Assembly (NCBI RefSeq): GCF_007096885.1
Contig: NZ_VJNO01000023.1
Span: 43,316-107,315 of the forward strand
Direction of reading: 5' to 3'
DNA: 64,000 nucleotides
DNA from: Streptomyces sp. 130
Lineage (GTDB): Bacteria; Actinomycetota; Actinomycetes; Streptomycetales; Streptomycetaceae
Shown: piece by piece, positions 41,032-50,004 of the stretch
Position numbering within the stretch: position 1 is the stretch's first letter
Layout of the letters: every line of letters begins with the position of its first letter
Translations under genes and position numbers: made by a program
The notes under the pieces: model-generated
What the model was told of the DNA's origin: nothing
What the model saw: the letters and a program-made list of their open reading frames with translations, nothing else
Databases searched by the model: none

Positions 41032-41990
41032 AGTTTGTTCGTCTCCGCATTCCTGGCCGGGTCAGTCTGCTCGATACCGGCCGGCACGTAGCCCTTCTGG
41101 CCCTTCTTCGCCAGCTCCTTGAGGTGCGCCTGGTACTCGTCCGGGGAGACGACCTTGACGTTGAAGAGCATCCGGGAGTGGTCGACGCCGCAGAGCTCGG
41201 CGCACTTGCCCATGAAGGTGCCCTCCTGGGTGGGGGTCACCTCGAAGGCGTTGGTGTGGCCCGGAATGACGTCCTGCTTCATGAGGAACGGCACCACCCA
41301 GAAGGAGTGGATGACGTCACGGGAAGTCAGGATGAAACGGACCTTCTCCCCCTTGGGCAGCCACAGGGTCGGGCCGGGGTTGCCCGTGTCCGGGTTCCGG
41401 TCTCCCGGGATGCCGACGTCGTAGACGCCGTCCGCACCCTTGGGGAAGTCCTTGCGGAACCTGTTCGGGATGGCGTCGAGCTCCTTGGGGACCTCGTTGC
41501 CCGTGGCGGCGGAGCCGTCCACGTTCTCGATGTAGTTGAAGCCCCAGCTCCACTGGTAGCCGACCACGTTGATGGTGTGGGCGGGCTTCGGGGAGAGCGT
41601 GAGGAGCTTCGTCTCGTCCCGTGCGGTGAAGTAGAACAACACCGAGACGATGATCAGGGGGACCACGGTGTACAGCGCCTCGATGGGCATGTTGTACCGG
41701 GTCTGCGGAGGTACCTCCACCTTGGTGCGGCTGCGCCGGTGGAAGATGACGCTCCACAGGATCAGGCCCCAGACCAGCACGCCCGTGGCGAGCGCTGCCG
41801 CCCACGAGCCCTGCCAGAGGGAAAGGATCCGGGGGGCCTCTTCCGTTACCGGCGTAGGCATACCAAGGCGGGGGAAGTCCTTGTACGTGCAACCGGTGGC
41901 GGTCGCCAGGATCAGGCCCGCAGTCAGCACCTGCGGCAGCTTCCGCCGCATCGGGCGCCGCGACGAGCGGTCGGAGCCGTTGGGACTCAC
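41028..41990 (-). CDS. ctaC: Cytochrome aa3 oxidase subunit II
   Basis: 320 residues. Lipobox TATGCTYKD gives a lipoprotein-type N-terminus, two membrane helices follow, and the CuA site is Cys263-x3-Cys267-x3-His271-x2-Met274, with the first His in DVIHSFWVVPF. Receives electrons from QcrC. GTG 41990 (VSPNGSDRS) matches the S. coelicolor start as I recall it. First gene of ctaC-ctaD-ctaF. The 267-base upstream gap holds an inverted repeat GTTTGG/CCAAAC (42071-42095) and a TAGGGT-like box on the reverse strand (42094-42099). Confidence 0.97.
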   Translation of the reverse strand: MSPNGSDRSSRRPMRRKLPQVLTAGLILATATGCTYKDFPRLGMPTPVTEEAPRILSLWQGSWAAALATGVLVWGLILWSVIFHRRSRTKVEVPPQTRYNMPIEALYTVVPLIIVSVLFYFTARDETKLLTLSPKPAHTINVVGYQWSWGFNYIENVDGSAATGNEVPKELDAIPNRFRKDFPKGADGVYDVGIPGDRNPDTGNPGPTLWLPKGEKVRFILTSRDVIHSFWVVPFLMKQDVIPGHTNAFEVTPTQEGTFMGKCAELCGVDHSRMLFNVKVVSPDEYQAHLKELAKKGQKGYVPAGIEQTDPARNAETNKL

Positions 41991-42257
41991 GTAGCGCCTT
42001 CCCGAGAGTCTCGCCCGCACGGTCGGCGCGGCCGTCTCGCTGGTCGGTCGCCGGCCCTGTACGGGCAGGGGTTTGGATGTTTATGCGGACCAAACCCTAC
42101 TGGACGCTATTTGGGGTCGCGCGGGGAGGGTGCCCAACGCGCCGCCCGACTCCCCGAAGGGGTGGAATTCGCGCCTCCGGCTGCCATCTGACGCCCCCTC
42201 CACGCGGGAGGGCGGCCGGTGGCGGGCGGCGGGGGTGCTCCCGGCTAGCGTGACCGG

Positions 42258-43640
42258 GTGCCCTACTTCGACGCGGCGTCCGCCGCCCCCCTGCATCCCG
42301 TCGCCCGCCAGGCGCTGCTTGCCGCGCTGGACGAGGGCTGGGCCGATCCGGCCCGGCTGCACCGCGAGGGACGCCGCGCCCGGCTGCTGCTCGACGCGGC
42401 CCGGGAGGCGGCGGCCGAGGGCGTCGGGTGCCGCCCGGACGAGCTCACCTTCACCTCGTCGGGCACCCAGGCGGTGCATTCCGGAATTTCCGGCGCGCTC
42501 GCCGGTCGTCGGCGTGTCGGACGCCGTCTGGTGGTGTCGGCGGTCGAACACTCGTCGGTCCTGCACGCGGCGGCGGACCACGAGGACCGGGGCGGCACGG
42601 TCGCCCGGGTCCCGGTGGAGCGGACCGGCGCGGTGGACGCACAGGCGTTCGGGCGGGCGCTGACCGAGGACACCGCGCTCGCCTGCCTCCAGTCCGCCAA
42701 TCACGAGGTGGGCACCGAGCAGCCGGTGGCCGAGGCGGCCGGGCTGTGCCGGGCGGCCGGGGTGCCGCTGCTGGTGGACGCGGCGCAGTCGCTGGCCTGG
42801 GGCCCGGTGCCGGAGGGCTGGTCGCTGCTGGCGGGCAGCGCGCACAAGTGGGGCGGGCCGGCCGGGGTCGGGCTGCTCGCGGTGCGCAAGGGGGTGCGGT
42901 TCGCGCCCCAGGGGCCGGCGGACGAGCGGGAGTCGGGGCGGGCGCCGGGGTTCGAGAACCTGCCGGCGATCGTCGCGGCGGCGGCGTCCCTGCGCGCGGT
43001 GCGGGCGGAGGCGGACGCGGAGGCGGTCCGGCTGCGGGCACTGGTGGACCGCATCCGGGCCCGGGTGCCCGCACTGGTGCCCGATGTGGAGGTGGTCGGC
43101 GACCCGGTGCGGCGGCTGCCGCACCTGGTGACCTTCTCCTGTCTCTATGTCGACGGGGAGACTCTGCTCGGGGAGCTGGACCGGGCCGGTTTCTCCGTGT
43201 CGTCCGGTTCGTCCTGCACGAGCAGCACGCTGACGCCGAGCCATGTGCTCAAGGCGATGGGCGTCCTGTCGGAGGGCAACGTCCGCGTGTCGCTGCCCCG
43301 GGGCACCACGGAGGAAGACGTCGACCGGTTCCTGGAGGTGCTGCCGGGGCTGGTCGCCGGGGTCCGCGAGAAGCTCGGCGCGCCGGCCGCCGCGGCCCCC
43401 TCCCCCGCCCCGGACGACTCGCTGGTGGTCGACGCGCTGGGCAAGCGGTGCCCGATCCCGGTGATCGAGCTCGCAAAGGTGATCGGAGGGGTGCCGGTGG
43501 GCGCCACCGTGACCGTGCTCTCCGACGACGAGGCGGCCCGGCTGGACATCCCGGCCTGGTGCGCGATGCGCGAACAGGAGTACGTGGGCGAGGAGCCGGC
43601 GGACCGGGGCGCGGCCTATGTGGTCCGCCGGCTCTCCTGA
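42258..43640 (+). CDS. Cysteine desulfurase fused to a C-terminal TusA-type sulfur carrier domain
   Basis: 460 residues. Residues 1-375 are an IscS/NifS-like desulfurase: YFDAASAAPLHP, QSANHEVGTEQP, DAAQSLAWGP, PLP Lys197 in GSAHKWGGPAG and the persulfide Cys320 in SSGSSCTSS. After a Pro/Ala linker, residues about 388-460 are a TusA domain with the CP motif Cys398-Pro (GKRCPIPVIELAK). Sulfur could move from Cys320 to Cys398 within one chain, for tRNA thiolation, molybdopterin or Fe-S assembly. A TAGCGT box ends 6 bases before the GTG and no ribosome site is visible, suggesting a leaderless mRNA. Confidence 0.93.
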   Translation: MPYFDAASAAPLHPVARQALLAALDEGWADPARLHREGRRARLLLDAAREAAAEGVGCRPDELTFTSSGTQAVHSGISGALAGRRRVGRRLVVSAVEHSSVLHAAADHEDRGGTVARVPVERTGAVDAQAFGRALTEDTALACLQSANHEVGTEQPVAEAAGLCRAAGVPLLVDAAQSLAWGPVPEGWSLLAGSAHKWGGPAGVGLLAVRKGVRFAPQGPADERESGRAPGFENLPAIVAAAASLRAVRAEADAEAVRLRALVDRIRARVPALVPDVEVVGDPVRRLPHLVTFSCLYVDGETLLGELDRAGFSVSSGSSCTSSTLTPSHVLKAMGVLSEGNVRVSLPRGTTEEDVDRFLEVLPGLVAGVREKLGAPAAAAPSPAPDDSLVVDALGKRCPIPVIELAKVIGGVPVGATVTVLSDDEAARLDIPAWCAMREQEYVGEEPADRGAAYVVRRLS

Positions 43641-43648
43641 CGGGGTGC

Positions 43649-44623
43649 TCAGGCGAGGTGCGCGTGGACCTCGGCGGCGGCCTCGTGGCCGTACGCCTTG
43701 GTGAAGCGGTCCATGAAGTGGGCGCGGTGGAGGGTGTACTCCTGGGTGCCCACGGTCTCGATGACCAGCGTGGCGAGCATGCAGCCGACCTGGGCGGCGC
43801 GCTCCAGGCCGACGCCCCAGGCGAGGCCGGAGAGGAATCCGGCGCGGAAGGCGTCGCCGACGCCGGTCGGGTCGGCCTTGACGTTCTCCTCCGGGCAGCC
43901 GACCTCGATGGGCTCCTCGCCGGCCCGCTCGATGCGCACGCCCCGGGCGCCGAGCGTGGTGACCCGGTGGCCGACCTTGCCCAGGATCTCCTCGTCGGTC
44001 CAGCCGGTCTTGGACTCGATGAGCCCCTTCTCGTACTCGTTGGAGAAGAGGTACGTGGCGCCTTCGAGGAGGACGCGGATCTCGTCGCCGTCCATGCGGG
44101 CGATCTGCTGCGAGAAGTCGGCGGCGAACGGGATGCCGCGCGTACGGCACTCCTCCGTGTGGCGGAGCATGCCCTCCGGGTCGTCGGCGCCGATCGAGAC
44201 GAGGTCGAGGCCGCCCACGCGGTCGGCGACGGCCTTGAGCTCGATGAGGCGGGCCTCGCTCATGGCGCCGGTGTAGAAGGAGCCGATCTGGTTGTGGTCG
44301 GCGTCCGTGGTGCAGACGAAGCGGGCGGTGTGCAGGACCTCGGAGATCCGCACACCGCTGGTGTCGACGCCGTGCCGGTCGAGCCAGGCGCGGTACTCGT
44401 CGAAGTCGGAGCCGGCCGCGCCGACCAGGATCGGCCTGGTGCCGAGCAGGCCCATGCCGAAGCAGATGTTCGCGGCCACCCCTCCCCGGCGTACGTCCAG
44501 GTTGTCGACCAGGAAGGAGAGCGAGACCGTGTGCAGCTGGTCGGCGACCAGCTGGTCGGCGAAGCGGCCGGGGAAGGTCATGAGGTGGTCGGTGGCGATG
44601 GAGCCGGTGACTGCGATACGCAC
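43649..44623 (-). CDS. PfkB-family carbohydrate/adenosine kinase
   Basis: 324 residues. RRGGVAANICFGMGLLG in the N-terminal half and the catalytic anion-hole motif DPTGVGDAFRAGFLSG define the PfkB/ribokinase family. Overall it resembles actinobacterial adenosine kinase-like members. GTG 44623 lies 10 bases after AGGAG. Convergent with the desulfurase-TusA gene, 8-base gap. Confidence 0.92.
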   Translation of the reverse strand: MRIAVTGSIATDHLMTFPGRFADQLVADQLHTVSLSFLVDNLDVRRGGVAANICFGMGLLGTRPILVGAAGSDFDEYRAWLDRHGVDTSGVRISEVLHTARFVCTTDADHNQIGSFYTGAMSEARLIELKAVADRVGGLDLVSIGADDPEGMLRHTEECRTRGIPFAADFSQQIARMDGDEIRVLLEGATYLFSNEYEKGLIESKTGWTDEEILGKVGHRVTTLGARGVRIERAGEEPIEVGCPEENVKADPTGVGDAFRAGFLSGLAWGVGLERAAQVGCMLATLVIETVGTQEYTLHRAHFMDRFTKAYGHEAAAEVHAHLA

Positions 44624-44779
44624 GGGGAGACGTCTCCTGCGGAGGTCGAGGGGAACGGATGTCCGCGTCCCAGGGGTGACGTGACAGTTCACGCTACCCG
44701 CTCCCGCTCACCTCGAAGCGGAAAAACTACCCGATAGTAGGGCTTTCTTCGCGGGCCCGGTGGTGCCTACGGTGCCGTT

Positions 44780-44977
44780 ATGTCGAACACCATCGCCCCG
44801 CGCGAGTCCGAGACCGGTCTGGCCGAGCTGCGCGGAGACTGCGCCCGGATGGCCCCGCACTGGGTGGTCCCCGCGAGGGTCACGCCTGCCCGCGTCGCGC
44901 CCGCCCTGATCAACGGGGTCACCGTGCCGCCCGCCTCCGCCCGGCTCGTCGACGCGATGGAGGACAGGCTCTGGTAG
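44780..44977 (+). CDS. Small hypothetical protein
   Basis: 65 residues, MSNTIAPRESETGLAELRG at the start and no known motif. TACGGT ends 7 bases before the ATG, as in leaderless genes, and G/C third positions hold through the frame. It may be real, but nothing proves it. Confidence 0.5.
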   Translation: MSNTIAPRESETGLAELRGDCARMAPHWVVPARVTPARVAPALINGVTVPPASARLVDAMEDRLW

Positions 44978-45092
44978 GAGGACAGGCTCCGGGGAACCAG
45001 CTGACCCACTGTTCCGTCCCAGCACTGTCCGCCCCACGCGGCGGACCGTGCGCCGGCCGGGCGCACGGCGAAGCAGGCGAAGGAGCGATCCG

Positions 45093-46508
45093 GTGAGCAG
45101 CGAGCGACCCGACAACGACGTGTCCACCACCCGGCGGCGTTCCCCGCTGGTCGCGGCCTCGGTGGCGGCTGCCGTCCTGCTGGCCGGCGGCGGCGGAGCG
45201 TACTGGGCCGCGACCGCGGCGGACGGCGGCGACGGCACACCGAGCGCGGCGTCCGGCGGCGGCTCCGCTCCCCCGCCCCTGGCCCTGGACGACGCCGGAA
45301 CACCGTCCGCCCCGTCCCGCGAGGGCATCGCCCCCGGCGAGCCCGATCCGCACGGCGGGCGGCTGGTCTACCGCGCGTCCGGGAAGCTGCCGGACGGGCC
45401 GGAGAAGGCCGCCGTCCAGCGCGCCGGGGGCACGGTCACGGCCGCCGAGGTGACGAGGCTGGCGAAGGCGCTCGGCCTGGCCGGCACCCCGCGGCCGGAG
45501 GCCACCTCCTGGAAGGTCGGCTCCGACGGGGACGGCTCGGGTCCGGTGCTGCGGGTGAACAAGCAGGCGCCGGGGAGCTGGACCTTCACCCGGTACGGCT
45601 CCGGCGGGACGGACAACTGCAAGAAGGGGGCCGTCTGCTCGGTGGCCCCGGGCGGCACCGGTCAGCCGGTGGACGAGAAGACCGCGAAGGCCGCCGCCGC
45701 GCCGGTGCTGAAGGCGGTGGGCCAGGACGGCGCGGCGCTCGACGCGGGGCAGCTCATGGGCTCGGTCCGGGTGGTCAACGCCGATCCGGTGGTGGACGGG
45801 CTGCCCACGTACGGCTGGGCGACCGGCGTCCAGGTGGGCCCGGACGGTCAGGTGACCGGGGGCGCCGGGAAGCTGAAGGCCCCGGAGAAGGGCGACGCCT
45901 ATCCGGTGATCGGGGCGGCCGAGGCGCTGGAGCGGCTGAACGCGGCGCAGCCTCCGGCCGGGGAGATCGGCGGGTGCGCCTCACCGGCCCCGCTGTCGGA
46001 CGGGGTCGGCTGCGGGGCGAGGACCGGCGCGGAGCGGCCCGCGACGACGGTGGCGGTGAAGAAGGCGGTGTTCGGCCTGGCGGCGCACACGTCGGGCGGC
46101 GAGCAGCTGCTCGTACCGTCGTGGATCTTCTCGGTGGAGCCGGCCGGGGGCGTCGGTGACACGGTCACGCAGGTGGCGGTGGACCCTGAGCACCTGACGC
46201 GGAAGCCGGTGCCGGGCGAGTCCGCGGGCGGCGGGGACGGTACGACGAAGGACCGGGCGATCCGGTCGTACAGCGCGGACGGGCGGACGCTCGCGGTGAC
46301 GTTCTGGGGCGGGGTGTGCGGTACGTACACGGCGAGCGCGCGTGAGGACGGGCACACGGTCCGGGTGTCCGTGACGGAGAAGCGGGACCCGGACAAGGTC
46401 TGCGTGATGATCGCGAAGGAGCTGACCCGTACGGTCACGCTGGAGCGTCCGCTGGACGGCCGGAAGGTCGTGGACGAGGCGTCGGGCTCCGTGGTGCCGC
46501 GCGCCTGA
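45093..46508 (+). CDS. Hypothetical membrane-anchored extracytoplasmic protein
   Basis: 471 residues. A single N-terminal membrane segment (PLVAASVAAAVLLAGGGGAYW) is followed by a Ser/Gly/Pro linker and a large extracytoplasmic region without recognisable domain; four Cys (DNCKKGAVCSVAP; GGCASPAP) could form disulfides. AAGGAG lies 7 bases before the GTG. Convergent with erpA behind a shared terminator. Conserved in streptomycetes, function unknown. Confidence 0.88.
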   Translation: MSSERPDNDVSTTRRRSPLVAASVAAAVLLAGGGGAYWAATAADGGDGTPSAASGGGSAPPPLALDDAGTPSAPSREGIAPGEPDPHGGRLVYRASGKLPDGPEKAAVQRAGGTVTAAEVTRLAKALGLAGTPRPEATSWKVGSDGDGSGPVLRVNKQAPGSWTFTRYGSGGTDNCKKGAVCSVAPGGTGQPVDEKTAKAAAAPVLKAVGQDGAALDAGQLMGSVRVVNADPVVDGLPTYGWATGVQVGPDGQVTGGAGKLKAPEKGDAYPVIGAAEALERLNAAQPPAGEIGGCASPAPLSDGVGCGARTGAERPATTVAVKKAVFGLAAHTSGGEQLLVPSWIFSVEPAGGVGDTVTQVAVDPEHLTRKPVPGESAGGGDGTTKDRAIRSYSADGRTLAVTFWGGVCGTYTASAREDGHTVRVSVTEKRDPDKVCVMIAKELTRTVTLERPLDGRKVVDEASGSVVPRA

Positions 46509-46535
46509 GCTTCCTCGTACGCCTACGACGACGGC

Positions 46536-46561
46536 GGCCCCGGGACCGAGGTCCCGGGGCC
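46536..46561. terminator. Shared terminator between convergent genes
   Basis: 11-bp perfect stem GGCCCCGGGAC/GTCCCGGGGCC with loop CGAG, between the membrane protein and erpA. Confidence 0.88.
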
Positions 46562-46585
46562 CCCGTCTCGACGCTGTGGCGCGGC

Positions 46586-46942
46586 TCAGCTGAAGGAGTC
46601 GCCGCAGGCGCAGGAACCCGTGGCGTTCGGGTTGTCGATGGTGAAGCCCTGCTTCTCGATGGTGTCGACGAAGTCGACCGAGGCGCCGCCCAGGTACGGG
46701 GCGCTCATGCGGTCGGTGACGACCTTCACGCCGTCGAAGTCCTTGACGACGTCGCCGTCGAGGGAGCGCTCGTCGAAGAAGAGCTGGTAGCGCAGGCCCG
46801 AGCAGCCGCCGGGCTGGACGGCGACGCGAAGCGCCAGGTCGTCACGGCCTTCCTGCTCCAGAAGGGCCTTGACCTTGGCTGCGGCGGCGTCGGACAGGAG
46901 GATGCCGTCGCTCACGGTGGTGGTCTCGTCCGATACGGACAT
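46586..46942 (-). CDS. erpA: A-type iron-sulfur carrier, ErpA/IscA/HesB family
   Basis: 118 residues. The three conserved cysteines occur in PGGCSGLRYQ and SCACGDSFS. Such proteins hand Fe-S clusters to target enzymes. The divergent neighbour NadA is itself a [4Fe-4S] enzyme and a well-known client class. No isc/suf scaffold is present in the window. Confidence 0.95.
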   Translation of the reverse strand: MSVSDETTTVSDGILLSDAAAAKVKALLEQEGRDDLALRVAVQPGGCSGLRYQLFFDERSLDGDVVKDFDGVKVVTDRMSAPYLGGASVDFVDTIEKQGFTIDNPNATGSCACGDSFS

Positions 46943-47075
46943 CTGCTTCTCTCCCGGGTTGTACGGAGACTGCTTGCCGACGTTGCAACCGTCGGGGCCG
47001 CGGATTCATTCCGGGCCGAGCGCTTGCCTGTTCCCTTCATGCTCGCACACCCGGCCTGCGGGCGGATGCGTCACA

Positions 47076-47138
47076 TTGACGCTTTCGTCATCGTCAAAGT
47101 GACGTGAAGCGGCTATGATAGATAGCGTCAATTAGACG
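47076..47138. promoter_or_regulatory. nadA promoter region with repeated GACG/CGTC palindromes
   Basis: TATGAT at 47114-47119 is a good -10 for nadA. Around it lie GACGCTTTCGTC (47078-47089) and CGTCAATTAGACG (47126-47138), both built of GACG/CGTC half-sites, plus further CGTC copies between. The region is also unusually A+T-rich for this genome. It looks like an operator, but I cannot name the regulator. Confidence 0.4.
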
Positions 47139-47184
47139 AAAAGGCTTCTCCGCGGAGAAGTCCGCAGAAGAAAGGGTGCGTGAC

Positions 47185-48372
47185 GTGACCACGGCCCACC
47201 CCGTCCAGGATCTCGATGTCCAGCCGACGCCGCTCGCCCTGCTCCTGCTGGGCCGCGACGCCGACCCGAGGAGCGAGCGCGGTGTCGAGTGCCCCGGCGA
47301 CCTGCCCTCCCCGTCCGACCCGGACCTGGTGGCACGCGCCCGCGCGGCGAAGGAGAAGCTGGGCGAGAAGGTCTTCGTCCTGGGTCACCACTACCAGCGC
47401 GACGAGGTCATCCAGTTCGCGGACGTGACCGGTGACTCCTTCAAGCTCGCCCGGGACGCCGCCGCGCGCCCGGAGGCGGAGTACATCGTCTTCTGCGGTG
47501 TGCACTTCATGGCCGAGTCGGCGGACATCCTGACCACCGACGACCAGAAGGTCGTGCTGCCGGACCTGGCGGCGGGCTGCTCGATGGCCGACATGGCCAC
47601 CGCCGAGCAGGTCGCGGAGTGCTGGGACGTGCTGACCGACGCGGGCGTCGCCGAGCAGGTCGTGCCCGTCTCGTACATGAACTCCTCCGCCGACATCAAG
47701 GCGTTCACCGGCCGGCACGGCGGCACGATCTGCACCTCTTCCAATGCGAAGCGGGCCCTGGAGTGGGCCTTCGAACAGGGCGAGAAGGTCCTCTTCCTGC
47801 CGGACCAGCACCTGGGCCGCAACACCGCCGTGCGGGACATGGGCATGTCCCTGGAGGACTGCGTCCTCTACAACCCGCACAAGCCGAACGGCGGCCTGAC
47901 CGCGGAGGAGCTGCGGAACGCGAAGATGATCCTGTGGCGCGGTCACTGCTCGGTGCACGGCCGCTTCTCGGTGGAGTCCGTCAACGACGTGCGCGAGCGC
48001 ATCCCCGGCGTCAACGTGCTGGTGCACCCCGAGTGCAAGCACGAGGTCGTGGCCGCCGCGGACTACGTCGGCTCGACGGAGTACATCATCAAGGCCCTGG
48101 AGGCGGCCCCGGCCGGCTCGAAGTGGGCGATCGGCACCGAGCTGAACCTCGTCCGCCGCCTGGCGAACCGTTTCGCCCCCGAGGGCAAGGAGATCGTCTT
48201 CCTCGACAAGACGGTCTGCTTCTGCTCCACGATGAACCGCATCGACCTGCCGCACCTGGTCTGGACCCTGGAGTCCCTGGCCGAGGGCAAGCAGGTCAAC
48301 CGGATCGTGGTGGACCCGGAGACGGAGAAGTACGCCAAGCTGGCGCTGGAGCGGATGCTGGCGCTGCCGTAG
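47185..48372 (+). CDS. nadA: Quinolinate synthase
   Basis: 395 residues. Condenses iminoaspartate with dihydroxyacetone phosphate to quinolinate in NAD synthesis. The [4Fe-4S] cysteines fall in EYIVFCGVHFMAES, HPECKHE and KTVCFCSTMN. GTG 47185 is preferred over GTG 47176 because AAAGG lies 9 bases upstream and it matches homologues (MTTA...). nadB and nadC are not next to it here. Confidence 0.96.
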   Translation: MTTAHPVQDLDVQPTPLALLLLGRDADPRSERGVECPGDLPSPSDPDLVARARAAKEKLGEKVFVLGHHYQRDEVIQFADVTGDSFKLARDAAARPEAEYIVFCGVHFMAESADILTTDDQKVVLPDLAAGCSMADMATAEQVAECWDVLTDAGVAEQVVPVSYMNSSADIKAFTGRHGGTICTSSNAKRALEWAFEQGEKVLFLPDQHLGRNTAVRDMGMSLEDCVLYNPHKPNGGLTAEELRNAKMILWRGHCSVHGRFSVESVNDVRERIPGVNVLVHPECKHEVVAAADYVGSTEYIIKALEAAPAGSKWAIGTELNLVRRLANRFAPEGKEIVFLDKTVCFCSTMNRIDLPHLVWTLESLAEGKQVNRIVVDPETEKYAKLALERMLALP

Positions 48373-48391
48373 GGGCCGCCCCCATTCGGAC

Positions 48392-48424
48392 GGCCGCCGC
48401 GCCCGGGACACCGGCGCGGCGGCC
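48392..48424 (+). terminator. Terminator after nadA
   Basis: 12-bp perfect stem GGCCGCCGCGCC/GGCGCGGCGGCC (48392-48403 with 48413-48424), 9-base loop. Convergent use by the hypothetical gene on the other strand is possible. Confidence 0.8.
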
Positions 48425-48456
48425 CCGGAGCGGGCCGCGCCTCCGGCGTCAGCGGT

Positions 48457-48822
48457 TCAAGCCCCTCCGATGCCGGCCCCCGGGCCCGCCGCGCCCGCCG
48501 TGGCTTCCTCGGCCTCCGCACGCGTAAGGGCGGGGGCCAATCGGTAACCCCGGCTCTCCGCGATCCGCAGGGCGTCCTGCAACGACTCCGCCAGGCGGGT
48601 CCCCGTGAAGCGCAACTCCCGTGTGCCCACGCCCGTTTCGGCGAGGAGCGCCCGCGCCTCGCGCAGGACGTACTGGGCCGACTCCAGCAGGTCCGTCTCC
48701 ACCTCGTCGGCCAGCCGCGACATCCGGCCGCCGGGGTCGTCGGTGCTCAGATAGCACGGGGTCCCGCTGTCGCCGACCCAGGGGAGCAGCCGCATCGGGG
48801 TCCCCTGCGCATCGAACATCAT
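48457..48822 (-). CDS. Hypothetical protein
   Basis: 121 residues starting MMFDAQGTPMRLLPWVG; mostly helical with a Gly/Ala-rich tail. No known domain. It is divergent from the WhiJ-like regulator, and small proteins of this kind often flank such loci in streptomycetes. Confidence 0.8.
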   Translation of the reverse strand: MMFDAQGTPMRLLPWVGDSGTPCYLSTDDPGGRMSRLADEVETDLLESAQYVLREARALLAETGVGTRELRFTGTRLAESLQDALRIAESRGYRLAPALTRAEAEEATAGAAGPGAGIGGA

Positions 48823-48972
48823 GTCGCTTCCGCCTCCGTTCGGGGAGCACTCTGGCCCCCGGTCGCACCCGCTGGTTACGGTGTGTGCCGCAATCGTCGC
48901 GCTGTGGCGGGTCTCCCCAACAGGGCCGCCGCGTCCCGACGTTCAACACGGGACACCCGGAAGGCCCGCTCC

Positions 48973-49818
48973 ATGACGTTCAGGCCCCAGCCGCTCTCCC
49001 CCTTCACCTCCGCGCGCCACTACTTCGGCTCGGAGCTACGCCGCCACCGCGAGCGCGCGAAGCTCTCCCTCGTACAGCTGGCGGACATCGTCAACTCCAG
49101 CAAGAGCACGCTCGCGCGGATCGAGACGGCGGAGCTGATGCCCCCGCCGGACATGCCCAGCTGCCTGGACGTCGCCTTCGGGACGGACGAGCACTTCACG
49201 GGCCTCTACGGGCTGGCCAAGCAGGAGATCCACCCCGACAAGTACCGGCGGTACATGAACTTTGAAGCCGAGGCGGTACTCATAGAGCAGTACGGGGCGC
49301 AAGCTCTGCCCGGACTGCTCCAGACCGAGGCGTACGCGCGCGAGTTCCTGCGCTGTCAACGCGACTTGAGCGCCGAGCAGGTGGAGGAGCGCGTAGCCGC
49401 ACGGATGTCCCGACAGGAGAGGCTGAACTCGGCCTCGGCCCCCTTCCGGTGGGCGATCATCGATGAGGCCGCGTTACGGCGGCGAATGGGGTCTCCCGCC
49501 GCCATGCACCAGCAGTTGGCCTCCTTGCTCGCGCAGGCCGATACACCGAAGAGCAGTATCCAGGTCATGCCGTTCAGCGCGGGGCTTCACTACCTCATGG
49601 GCAGCGCGCTTACGTTGCTCACCCTCGCCGACGGCAGGAAGGTGGCTTACGAGGAAGGCATCGAGGCCGGGCAGCTCTACGAGGACAGTGAGAAGGTGGC
49701 ACAGTGGCAGCGGCACTACGAGGTCCAGCGCGCCAACGCCCTCTCGCTCCGCGAGTCGGCGCAGATGATCCGGACCATCATGGAGGACTACGAACCGTGC
49801 GACACATCCCCGAGCTGA
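48973..49818 (+). CDS. XRE-family regulator with DUF5753 domain (WhiJ-like)
   Basis: 281 residues. Residues 15-75 are an XRE helix-turn-helix (SLVQLADIVNSSKSTLARIE); residues 95-270 are the DUF5753 ligand domain (YGAQALPGLLQTEAYAREFL, QVMPFSAGLH). Streptomyces carry many such regulator/DUF397 pairs, related to WhiJ, which control development and antibiotics. Codon 168 (49474-49476) is TTA, the only in-frame TTA I found in the window, so translation should depend on the bldA tRNA. Its 3' end overlaps the first DUF397 gene by 22 bases. Confidence 0.93.
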   Translation: MTFRPQPLSPFTSARHYFGSELRRHRERAKLSLVQLADIVNSSKSTLARIETAELMPPPDMPSCLDVAFGTDEHFTGLYGLAKQEIHPDKYRRYMNFEAEAVLIEQYGAQALPGLLQTEAYAREFLRCQRDLSAEQVEERVAARMSRQERLNSASAPFRWAIIDEAALRRRMGSPAAMHQQLASLLAQADTPKSSIQVMPFSAGLHYLMGSALTLLTLADGRKVAYEEGIEAGQLYEDSEKVAQWQRHYEVQRANALSLRESAQMIRTIMEDYEPCDTSPS

Positions 49819-49991
49819 GTTCCGCCCGTTGGCGCCGCAGCAGCTACAGCAACGCCAACGGGGGCGAATGCGTCGAGATCAGCGACGACTTCCCCGGCGT
49901 CGTCCCCGTACGCGACAGCAAGAACCCCGCCGGACCCACGCTCGTTGTCCGCACCGCCGCCTGGGGCGACTTCGTGTCGTCCCTCAAGTAG
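49797..49991 (+). CDS. DUF397 protein, first of a tandem pair
   Basis: 64 residues, with the DUF397 pattern ARWRRSSYSNANGGECVE and VPVRDSKNP. GTG 49797 is set by GGAGG 10 bases upstream inside the regulator gene. DUF397 proteins are the small partners of DUF5753 regulators and antagonise or modulate them. The overlap with the regulator implies coupled translation. Confidence 0.92.
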   Translation: MRHIPELSSARWRRSSYSNANGGECVEISDDFPGVVPVRDSKNPAGPTLVVRTAAWGDFVSSLK

Positions 49992-50004
49992 AGGACTACC
50001 GACC

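Noticed and set aside
39346..41091. Forward open frame of 581 codons
   Set aside because: Antisense of ctaD, rich in Glu/His/Arg as expected from complementing membrane-protein codons.
42071..42095. Inverted repeat GTTTGG/CCAAAC upstream of ctaC
   Set aside because: Six-base arms at 13-base spacing can occur by chance; no matching copy found near the ctaE-qcr operon.
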